Assembly (NCBI GenBank): GCA_944393305.1
Contig: CALXZS010000102.1
Coordinates: 1-5,169 of the forward strand
DNA length: 5,169 bases
Direction of reading: 5' to 3'
Origin: an uncultured Clostridia bacterium
GTDB taxonomy: Bacteria > Bacillota > Clostridia > TANB77 > CAG-508
Positions within the stretch are counted from its first letter, which is position 1. Each line of letters begins with the position of its first letter. The position numbers were made by a program, and so were the translations under genes. Below, one piece after another: positions 1 through 5,061 of this stretch. Below the pieces are notes generated by a model. It did not search any database and had not been told where the DNA came from. It saw nothing but the letters and a program-made list of their open reading frames with translations.

Positions 1-39
1 CGAGGCAAAGGTGACTTCCTTGGTGCATATTTTAGGTAA
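1..39 (+). CDS. Possible C-terminal end of an upstream gene (partial)
   Basis: Reading from the first base, frame 1 is open for 12 codons (RGKGDFLGAYFR) and stops at TAA 37-39. This stretch is clearly richer in G and C than the AT-rich DNA that follows, which fits the last codons of a gene ending just before the promoter at 77. I do not recognise the protein from 12 residues. Frame 2 is also open, from base 2 to a TAA at 83-85, but it would run through the -35 box, so frame 1 is preferred. The same bases can form a bulged hairpin (5-11 with 18-26), so the stretch could instead be a terminator or the end of an RNA gene. Low confidence. Confidence 0.35.
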   Translation, partial: RGKGDFLGAYFR

Positions 40-76
40 TAATACAAGATACTATTCCTTGAACGGAAGTTTACAA

Positions 77-105
77 TTGACATAATTCTTCAAAAATGTT
101 ATAAT
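77..105 (+). promoter_or_regulatory. Consensus sigma-A promoter for the structured RNA
   Basis: A perfect -35 box TTGACA (77-82) and a perfect -10 box TATAAT (100-105) are separated by exactly 17 bases. Transcription would start near 112. No ORF with a ribosome binding site follows, so the promoter most likely drives a non-coding RNA. Such a complete match to the vegetative consensus predicts strong constitutive expression. No operator-like inverted repeat is visible over it. Confidence 0.88.
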
Positions 106-111
106 ATAAAT

Positions 112-431
112 AGTTTAAAAATAGTTATTACACAAAACTTTAAAATACTTTCGTTAGTAAGGGGAACGACCATCGTTTTATTTCATTGTTCTTATGTTAT
201 GAAAAATTTTTATAGCATAGTAGTTATCATTAAATTCTTTTAAATTATAACTAAAGATAACTACGAAAAAAGAATTTTTGAATCAAAACAAATATGGTTT
301 AGATATAAGGTACCTGGAAAGCATTGATATTTTACTAGTTTAGTAATAACTAACGTATACTCATAGTAGCGTACAAATAATATATTAATATAATATATTT
401 AAAAAGGCGAACTTAATTAGGTTCGCCCTTT
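112..431 (+). ncRNA. Candidate structured non-coding RNA, class unknown
   Basis: Between the consensus promoter and the hairpin at 406-427 there is no credible ORF, but the transcript can fold extensively. A closing stem pairs 122-131 with 343-352 (10 bp), then 135-139 with 337-341 (5 bp), 141-147 with 328-334 (7 bp) and 148-152 with 317-321 (5 bp), all nested. Inside are 169-173 with 294-298, 175-179 with 285-289, a 13-bp hairpin with one bulge at 191-220, and an 8-9 bp hairpin, 220-228 with 256-264. A small hairpin (153-155 with 165-167, or 151-155 with 165-169 if the closing stem gives up two pairs) exposes a G-rich loop. Directly 3' of the closing stem, 353-372 forms another bulged hairpin. 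The core is about 230 nt, and to the terminator about 320 nt. The size allows 6S RNA or a Clostridia class such as the raiA motif, but I cannot confirm either by eye. The 3' end is inferred. Confidence 0.62.
401..431 (-). terminator. Terminator of the transglutaminase-LRR operon, possibly bidirectional
   Basis: The arms GGCGAAC (406-412) and GTTCGCC (421-427) form a 7-bp GC-rich stem with an 8-base loop. Read on the minus strand the stem is followed by TTTTT (405-401), a good Rho-independent terminator for the operon ending at 417. Read on the plus strand it is followed only by CTTTAT, so termination of the facing RNA would be weaker but possible. The loop contains the TAA stop codon (419-417) of the small minus-strand ORF. 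Confidence 0.85.
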
Positions 432-593
432 ATCTATGTTATTGCTATTATTTTCTAGTATTGCATCTAATAAAGTATCAATTTTTATCTCTTGTTCTTC
501 CTGAATCCTTACATTGTATATATTATTCACTTGCAAATTATATTTATTCTCATATTCATTATTATGTATTTCAAATATTTTATAACTATTCAT
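417..593 (-). CDS. 58-residue acidic small protein, unknown function
   Basis: This small gene begins with ATG at 593-591 and ends with TAA at 419-417, giving 58 residues (MNSYKIFEIH... to ...DKGRT). The start is well supported: a perfect AGGAGG (603-598) sits four bases upstream and overlaps the stop codon of the LRR gene, so translation is probably coupled. It is the last gene of the transglutaminase-LRR operon. The protein is rich in Asn, Glu and Ile, lacks a signal peptide, membrane segment and cysteine, and has an acidic, probably helical stretch at about residues 31-48 (QEEQEIKIDTLLDAILEN). Its stop codon lies inside the loop of the operon terminator, so the last codons form one terminator arm. 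I recognise no family. A subunit, inhibitor or adaptor for its operon partners would be inference from position only. Confidence 0.72.
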   Translation of the reverse strand: MNSYKIFEIHNNEYENKYNLQVNNIYNVRIQEEQEIKIDTLLDAILENNSNNIDKGRT

Positions 594-597
594 AATT

Positions 598-603
598 CCT
601 CCT
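598..603 (-). promoter_or_regulatory. Ribosome binding site of the 58-residue gene
   Basis: AGGAGG on the minus strand overlaps the TAG stop (604-602) of the LRR gene and precedes the ATG at 593 by four bases. A full-consensus site in this position is the main evidence that the small downstream ORF is translated. Confidence 0.8.
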
Positions 604-1288
604 ACACTATTGGTAAATCGTTTTCTTCAAACTCAATTGTTACTTTTTCGTTTTGCCCATGTAGTTTTCCGATATATTTTTCTTTATTTGGCACATTTGA
701 ACCACTTAGAGATATGAACTTCAAGTTTGGCATTTTAGATATATCTATATCATAAGGTATTTCTATATGGTTTAAATATAATTGTTCCAGATTTTCTAAT
801 GCAATAATACTTGGTATACTAATAACATTACAGTGTGCAATTTTTAAGTATTTCACTTTCTTAAATTTCTTGATATTACTAATATCTACAATTCCAGAAT
901 GAATTATTTGTAATTCTTCTAAGCTCGCATTTTTGTTTAACATATTTATCTTGAAGTCTTGGCAATTATATATAATTACTGATTGTACTTTTTCTGATAG
1001 TTCAATTTTATTTTTAAATATGCACATAGAAAATTCCAGTCTTTTTATATGTTCTAGTTGATTTATTGTTTCTATGACTTGATCCGTTATTTCAAAAAAT
1101 TTTAAAGATAAATTTCTTAATTTTTTTAGTTTCACAATTTCGGTCAAATCTATATTTAGCCTATTCTGCATTAAATTTATATCTTGAATAGATATGTCTT
1201 CTACTTCTTCTATATCATTAATACCACTTGTACACATTTTTAATTTTATAATTCTAGATAAATTTCTATCCTTTATTTTTTCACTCAT
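602..1288 (-). CDS. Cytoplasmic leucine-rich-repeat protein
   Basis: The protein has 228 residues and no signal peptide, membrane segment or LPXTG anchor, so it should be cytoplasmic, unlike secreted internalins. Seven LRR-like strands start at about residues 57, 81, 101, 123, 145, 167 and 189; the last five are exactly 22 residues apart (for example LEELQIIHSGI, LEQLYLNHIEI, LKFISLSGSNV). A 22-residue period is that of the internalin/SDS22-type LRR, a curved solenoid that normally binds proteins. The N-terminal 50 residues are a charged cap, and the C-terminal tail is acidic (EFEENDLP). The ATG (1288-1286) overlaps the stop of the upstream transglutaminase-like gene as ATGA, and an AGGAG lies in that gene's final codons, so the two are probably translationally coupled. 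The likely role is a binding partner or specificity subunit for the neighbouring enzyme; that is inference from the operon. The LRR assignment itself is firm, the function unknown. Confidence 0.88.
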   Translation of the reverse strand: MSEKIKDRNLSRIIKLKMCTSGINDIEEVEDISIQDINLMQNRLNIDLTEIVKLKKLRNLSLKFFEITDQVIETINQLEHIKRLEFSMCIFKNKIELSEKVQSVIIYNCQDFKINMLNKNASLEELQIIHSGIVDISNIKKFKKVKYLKIAHCNVISIPSIIALENLEQLYLNHIEIPYDIDISKMPNLKFISLSGSNVPNKEKYIGKLHGQNEKVTIEFEENDLPIV

Positions 1289-2397
1289 AGACTATATCCA
1301 CTCCTTTCTGCTGTTCTAATTTGATTAAGCGAAAGTCCTTGAATTTTACTATAATCAAATTTGCTTTTACACTTATGTTCAGTTTCTGTCCTTCTAATTG
1401 AAAACTTTCCATGCGTTTTGTTAAATTCTTCATCATTTAATAACATATATTCATATTTCCCATATAACTGAATTGAACTTGAATCCCATGTTGGATCTGC
1501 ATTATACCATTTTCCATCTATTTGAACTTGATTCCATGCATGACCATCTTCTCTTGGTATATATCCGCTTACATATTGTGAGTTTAAGCCTATATATTTA
1601 GATGCTTCATGTAGTATTAGAGCATATCCTGCACAAATTGCTTTGCCCTCTACTAAACCTCCATATAATCCAGCAGGATTTTTTCTTATTTCACGTATTC
1701 TTCTTTTATATTTTTCATAAGCTTCTTCCCACTTATCATTTGTATGAATTCTATTATCTTTAGCTTGATTTTCTTTTCTAATACAAGCATAGTCATATGT
1801 CATCATTCCAGTAAGTCTTGAATATATTTTATAAAACTTGTTAGCTTCGTCCATATCACTTGGTATATCTGCTGTCAGTTCTTCGATTTTTGCTATAATT
1901 GCAGAAATCTCACTAAATGAATATTCTATATATATAGAATCATCTTCATGTTCATTTATCTTGAATTTCATTTCAGAATAATTATTTGCATGTCGCTGTA
2001 TGTTTATTAAAAAATTTAAGTTTAGAGCATTAATATTATTCAATTTGAATGTTAGCATATTTGGTGGAATAGTTACATCAAAATCAATTTGAGTTAATAT
2101 TCTTAATATTCCTTCATTATTTCCTTTAAATTGTTTTGCAACAAAATTAAAAGTTTTACTTTTAGTTTTTTCATCCTCTAAATCATTTAATGCCATTGCT
2201 ATTCCTTGTGTTGATTTTATTTTTCCTATGAATTTGTACTTTTCATTACTTGGAATACTTTCTAATAATTTCATTTGTAAAGTATAATCTTGTATTTTTG
2301 AGTAATATTGTAATTTTTCTTGCGTAGAATCAGCTTGGTTAAAAAATTCTACTAATTCTTCATCCGTTGCTTCTGCAATTTGTTTTTTATCTTTCAC
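1285..2397 (-). CDS. Transglutaminase-like (cysteine peptidase fold) protein
   Basis: This 370-residue protein has a transglutaminase-like core at about residues 195-330. The catalytic triad is visible: Cys255 in GKAICAGYA, His286 in DGHAWNQV and Asp301 in NADPTWD, in the usual order and spacing. Prokaryotic members of this superfamily are mostly cysteine proteases or amidases rather than protein cross-linkers. The first 170 residues are charged, probably helical, and not a domain I recognise. No signal peptide is present, so it should be cytoplasmic, whereas many bacterial relatives are exported. The start is GTG (2397-2395), chosen because a GAGGAGT site (2411-2405) lies seven bases upstream and no in-frame ATG is close by. 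It is the first gene of an operon with the overlapping LRR gene and the small gene at 417-593, under the promoter at 2433-2460. The fold is confident; reaction and substrate are unknown. Confidence 0.9.
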   Translation of the reverse strand: MKDKKQIAEATDEELVEFFNQADSTQEKLQYYSKIQDYTLQMKLLESIPSNEKYKFIGKIKSTQGIAMALNDLEDEKTKSKTFNFVAKQFKGNNEGILRILTQIDFDVTIPPNMLTFKLNNINALNLNFLINIQRHANNYSEMKFKINEHEDDSIYIEYSFSEISAIIAKIEELTADIPSDMDEANKFYKIYSRLTGMMTYDYACIRKENQAKDNRIHTNDKWEEAYEKYKRRIREIRKNPAGLYGGLVEGKAICAGYALILHEASKYIGLNSQYVSGYIPREDGHAWNQVQIDGKWYNADPTWDSSSIQLYGKYEYMLLNDEEFNKTHGKFSIRRTETEHKCKSKFDYSKIQGLSLNQIRTAERSGYSL

Positions 2398-2404
2398 AAT
2401 TTTG

Positions 2405-2411
2405 ACTCCTC
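2405..2411 (-). promoter_or_regulatory. Ribosome binding site fixing the GTG start
   Basis: GAGGAGT on the minus strand lies seven bases before GTG 2397-2395. This spacing supports the non-ATG start of the transglutaminase-like gene. Confidence 0.75.
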
Positions 2412-2432
2412 TTTCTATTTTTTCTATTTTTT

Positions 2433-2460
2433 ATTATAGCATAGAAGTTTTTTTTTGCAA
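2433..2460 (-). promoter_or_regulatory. Extended -10 promoter of the transglutaminase-LRR operon
   Basis: On the minus strand, TTGCAA (2460-2455) and a perfect TATAAT (2438-2433) are separated by 16 bases. The -10 is preceded by TG plus one base (TGCTATAAT), the extended -10 form that compensates for a weaker -35 (4 of 6 matches). Transcription would start near 2426, giving a leader of about 29 bases that is A-rich with a twice-repeated AAATAG. It lies directly beyond the terminator of the upstream acetyltransferase gene, so the downstream operon is an independent unit. Confidence 0.8.
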
Positions 2461-2496
2461 ATAAAAAATAACAGAAAATTTGTTCTCTGTTATTTT
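2461..2496 (-). terminator. Terminator after the sugar O-acetyltransferase gene
   Basis: An 11-bp perfect inverted repeat (2465-2475 with 2486-2496) with a 10-base loop forms a strong hairpin. On the minus strand the stem ends in a T-rich run continuing as TTTTTTATTT. It lies about 85 bases after the acetyltransferase stop codon (2580). The plus-strand side has a poorer tail (TTTTCCTTATT), and no plus-strand gene enters it. Confidence 0.85.
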
Positions 2497-2579
2497 CCTT
2501 ATTAAAACATTTTTGTTATATCTGTCATATTTAATAAATAACCTTATTGGATTATTATTTTTACTATTTCAAAAAAACT

Positions 2580-3143
2580 TTATTCCACCTCTAATTTTTT
2601 TACTACTCTACATGGATTTCCATAAGCAACACTATTATCTTCTATATCTTTTGTAACAACACTTCCTGCACCTATTACCACATTATTTCCGATACTTACG
2701 CCAGGCATTACACATACATTTCCACCAAACCAGACATTGTTGCCAACTTTAATTGGTTTTGCATATTCTAAACCTTTATTTCTAGTTTTATAATCTAAAG
2801 GATGTCCTGATGTATAAAATCCGCAGTTTGGACCTATAAATACATTATCTCCAAAAGTTACTTTATTTGCATCTAATATTACTAAATTATGATTAGAATA
2901 AAAATTTTCTCCAAGTGTAATATTGAATCCATAATCGCAATAGAAGTTAGGTTCTATTGTAAATTGTTTCAATTCTTTTTGTAATAATTGTTCCATTATT
3001 TCTCTTTTACTATTTAAGTCTCTTACATCTAATTCATTATATTTTTTGCAAAGTTCTTTTGCTTTCATTCGCTTTTCTATTAAATCCTTATTGTAATTAG
3101 CATCGTAGATTTCTCCTGCTAACATTTTTTCTTCTTCACTCAT
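2580..3143 (-). CDS. Sugar O-acetyltransferase, maltose/galactoside type (Maa/LacA family)
   Basis: This 187-residue enzyme transfers acetyl from acetyl-CoA to a sugar hydroxyl, in the cytoplasm, normally as a trimer. It starts with the Mac (maltose acetyltransferase N-terminal) signature, EEEKMLAGEIYDA at residues 3-15, followed by a left-handed beta-helix of hexapeptide repeats (about 60-175) with motifs such as IGPNCGF, VWFGGNVCVMPGV and IGAGSVVTKDI. The likely catalytic histidine is His114 in YTSGHPLD, and the family tryptophan is Trp138 in NNVWFGG. The length matches Maa, LacA and NodL relatives (about 180-200), so it looks intact. The sugar cannot be told from sequence; maltose, glucose, galactosides or a cell-surface glycan are possible. 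ATG 3143 is preceded by AAGGAG (3156-3151) at seven bases. That site lies in the last codons of the broken gene upstream, and a terminator follows downstream. No separate promoter is obvious. Confidence 0.95.
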   Translation of the reverse strand: MSEEEKMLAGEIYDANYNKDLIEKRMKAKELCKKYNELDVRDLNSKREIMEQLLQKELKQFTIEPNFYCDYGFNITLGENFYSNHNLVILDANKVTFGDNVFIGPNCGFYTSGHPLDYKTRNKGLEYAKPIKVGNNVWFGGNVCVMPGVSIGNNVVIGAGSVVTKDIEDNSVAYGNPCRVVKKLEVE

Positions 3144-3147
3144 AAAT

Positions 3148-3405
3148 TTACTCCTTCTCCAAATTTATACCAAATTCTTTTGCATAATTCACAATACCTT
3201 TTATATTTTCTTTAGTGTCATTTAATTTAATAGCCATGAAATTTTCATTTGCTACATCAAAAGGTGGAATATTTCCTTGTTCAATACTTATATTTGTATT
3301 ATTTATAGAAATTATATGGTCTACCACTTTATCTAGGAATTCTCTATCATGAGAAACAACAATAAATCCTTTTTTTCGCTTTAAATATTCTACTAAATTA
3401 TTATG
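3148..3405 (-). pseudogene. Remnant of an ABC-F ATPase joined to an unrecognised tail
   Basis: The minus-strand frame after TGA (3408-3406) is open for 85 codons to TAA 3150-3148, with no start codon near its beginning. Residues 1-45 (HNNLVEYLKRKKG, then VVSHDREFLDKVVDHII and SINNTNISIEQGN) read as the end of the second ATPase domain of an ABC-F protein of the VgaA/Lsa-like resistance type. The switch histidine of VSHD is kept, but Walker A, Q-loop, signature and Walker B are all missing upstream. ABC-F proteins normally continue with GNFSSW and a coiled region; here the sequence changes after GN (3271) to a tail ending YAKEFGINLEKE that I do not recognise. The final codons carry the ribosome binding site of the acetyltransferase gene. 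A large deletion removing most of the gene, perhaps fusing it to another gene's end, fits best. The stop at 3408 and loss of the catalytic core argue against function. Confidence 0.75.
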
Positions 3406-3439
3406 TCATATTTGTGAGTTATAATCTATAAGAGAATTT

Positions 3440-4117
3440 TTATTCCTTATTTTCATATATTTGAAATGAAAATTTGTATGACACATAATAAATAATTGCC
3501 GTTAATAATATTAAAAATATTGGGAAGAAACCACTCATTAAGTAAATGATTTCATTAATAGGAAAATTCAAATTACTATTTTGAGCAATTGTCAGTAATC
3601 CTATTACACCAAGAATTATAGCAGCTGCAACTATAAACAAATAAATTCTACCTTTTTCAGCACCCCATTTATACGCACAAGGTATTTGAATAGCTTCTAC
3701 TATGCTAACGCCAAATATTCCTCCAATTGCAGTATATGCTAGCTCTGTCACATCAGGAAAAACAGTTTGAGAATTTGTTATTAAATTAATTACTATGCAA
3801 AATATAATTCCTACTATTGCTCCGATTAAAGTAGCTAATATTACTAAAATATATCTAGCTAATACAATTTGCTCTTTGCTTAAAGGAAAAGATAGTAAAT
3901 AGCTATCCGCCTTGGCTTGCTCATCATAATTAAAGCTAGCCATTGCAAACATTCCAAAGCCAAATGTTAGCATTAAAATACTCATTACATTAATACCTTC
4001 TTGTGATTGTTGCAGAGCACCAGCTAAAATAAATATTCCCGTATAAATAATTAATGTTTTCCAATAACTTTTCAATTGTAATAAATCTTTTAAAATTAAA
4101 CCTTTTATTATATTCAT
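3440..4117 (-). CDS. ABC-2 type transporter permease
   Basis: From ATG 4117 this is a 225-residue integral membrane protein with about six hydrophobic segments (near residues 21-35, 43-60, 88-114, 127-147, 158-177 and 189-212). That is the topology and length of ABC-2 permeases paired with YtrA-type regulators. The cytoplasmic loop at 64-89 (DEQAKADSYLLSFPLSKEQI, then VLARYI) is typical of this family, where it contacts the ATPase. It would form the channel of an exporter with the ATPase encoded 43 bases upstream; the substrate is unknown, with a drug, a cell-wall-active peptide or lipid all possible. The frame is open further upstream to TTG 4144, but that codon has no ribosome binding site, whereas AAAGGAAG (4133-4126) lies eight bases before ATG 4117. 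No terminator follows before the ABC-F remnant. Confidence 0.9.
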   Translation of the reverse strand: MNIIKGLILKDLLQLKSYWKTLIIYTGIFILAGALQQSQEGINVMSILMLTFGFGMFAMASFNYDEQAKADSYLLSFPLSKEQIVLARYILVILATLIGAIVGIIFCIVINLITNSQTVFPDVTELAYTAIGGIFGVSIVEAIQIPCAYKWGAEKGRIYLFIVAAAIILGVIGLLTIAQNSNLNFPINEIIYLMSGFFPIFLILLTAIIYYVSYKFSFQIYENKE

Positions 4118-4125
4118 ATTAACTT

Positions 4126-4133
4126 CTTCCTTT
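4126..4133 (-). promoter_or_regulatory. Ribosome binding site deciding the permease start
   Basis: AAAGGAAG on the minus strand is eight bases from ATG 4117. It lies inside the alternative TTG-started extension (4144), which has no site of its own, so it favours the shorter protein. Confidence 0.7.
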
Positions 4134-4160
4134 CTTTGTTTCAATCAGCCATAAAATCAA

Positions 4161-5039
4161 TTATTTTTTACCCTTTATATAAATTACCATTATGTCATCT
4201 AAAGTAGGCTTATCTATAACTTTAAAATCATACTTTTTCTTAAATTGTCTTTTATCTGCAACTAAAACATCATATTCGTATTTGTTTACTTTGTATTTTT
4301 CATAATCATTTTTATCTATTTTTTCAAAATCTTCTTTTGAGCACCTTACAATTCCATAATCATCCATTAATTCGTCTCTAGTTTTTGAAAGTAAAATTTT
4401 TCCGTCGTCTATAAATGTAATGTAATCTGCAATATGCTCTAAATCTGATGTTATATGACTAGATACTAATATAGAGTTATTTCCATCTTTGATAAAATCT
4501 TGAAAAATATCTAATATTTCACTTCTTGCAACAGGGTCTAAACCAGATGTTGGTTCGTCTAATATTAGTAACTTAGGATAATGAGATAAAGCAATTGCAA
4601 TTTTCAATTTCATTTTCATACCACTTGAAAATTCTTTAGATTCTTGTTTTAATGGCAATTTGAATTCTACTAGATATTTATTAAACAAGTTTTCATCCCA
4701 GTTTTCATAAATGTTTTTCATTATTTGATTTATATCTTCTGCATTTAAGTGTTCTGAAAAGAAACTATCATCTAAAACAACTCCAATATCTTCTTTTATT
4801 TTCTTTTCATCTTCTTTAATATTTAAGCCAAATATTTTTACTTCTCCACTATCCACTTTTGTTAGATTTAATATTGATTTAATAGTTGTAGTCTTTCCTG
4901 CGCCGTTTTCTCCTATCAATCCCATTATCATTCCTTTGGGTAAAGTTAAATTTATGTCTTTTAGTTTAAAACCTTTATAATTTTTATTTAGTTTTCTAAC
5001 CTCTAAAATATTTTCGTCTTTTTCTTTAATTTTAGCCAT
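4161..5039 (-). CDS. ABC transporter ATP-binding protein (YtrB/BcrA-like)
   Basis: This 292-residue nucleotide-binding subunit should power the adjacent ABC-2 permease from the cytoplasmic face. Visible motifs in order are Walker A GENGAGKT (43-50), signature SSGMK (138-142), Walker B LLILDEP (157-163), D-loop SGLDP (165-169) and the switch His195 in VSSH, so ATP hydrolysis should be intact. The Q-loop region reads IGVVLDDSFF (85-94), with Asp where glutamine is usual; to my knowledge this substitution also occurs in relatives associated with GntR regulators. Residues from about 215 form a C-terminal extension rich in Lys and Asp. ATG 5039 follows a GGGAGG site about 11 bases away. The gene lies 22 bases after the GntR-type gene and 43 before the permease, forming one operon. 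Export of an antimicrobial or envelope-stress compound is the usual role of such cassettes; the substrate here is not known. Confidence 0.95.
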   Translation of the reverse strand: MAKIKEKDENILEVRKLNKNYKGFKLKDINLTLPKGMIMGLIGENGAGKTTTIKSILNLTKVDSGEVKIFGLNIKEDEKKIKEDIGVVLDDSFFSEHLNAEDINQIMKNIYENWDENLFNKYLVEFKLPLKQESKEFSSGMKMKLKIAIALSHYPKLLILDEPTSGLDPVARSEILDIFQDFIKDGNNSILVSSHITSDLEHIADYITFIDDGKILLSKTRDELMDDYGIVRCSKEDFEKIDKNDYEKYKVNKYEYDVLVADKRQFKKKYDFKVIDKPTLDDIMVIYIKGKK

Positions 5040-5061
5040 CTATATACTTTCCTCCCTTTTA

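Noticed and set aside
199..240. 13-codon ORF (MKNFYSIVVIIKFF) inside the structured RNA
   Set aside because: No Shine-Dalgarno upstream, and it lies across two predicted hairpins; it looks like chance.
389..394. TATAAT on the plus strand as a second promoter
   Set aside because: No acceptable -35 element 16-18 bases upstream, and no gene downstream on that strand.
112..400. T-box leader or amino-acid/metabolite riboswitch
   Set aside because: No T-box core sequence is present, no gene follows on the plus strand, and the transcript runs into a convergent operon.
492..755. 87-codon plus-strand ORF starting MFFLNPYIVYII
   Set aside because: It lies antisense to the LRR gene end and the small gene, has no ribosome binding site, and its hydrophobic, Ile/Phe-rich make-up is what reverse-strand AT-rich coding DNA produces.
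2505..2531. Eight-codon minus-strand ORF (MTDITKMF) after the acetyltransferase gene
   Set aside because: Too short, with no ribosome binding site, and it sits between a gene and its terminator.
3148..3237. 29-codon ORF from the internal ATG as a separate gene
   Set aside because: No ribosome binding site at that ATG, and it is the in-frame end of the ABC-F-like remnant.
4118..4144. Permease start at TTG 4144, adding nine residues
   Set aside because: No ribosome binding site precedes it, while AAAGGAAG is well placed for ATG 4117 and that start gives the usual N-terminus of the family.
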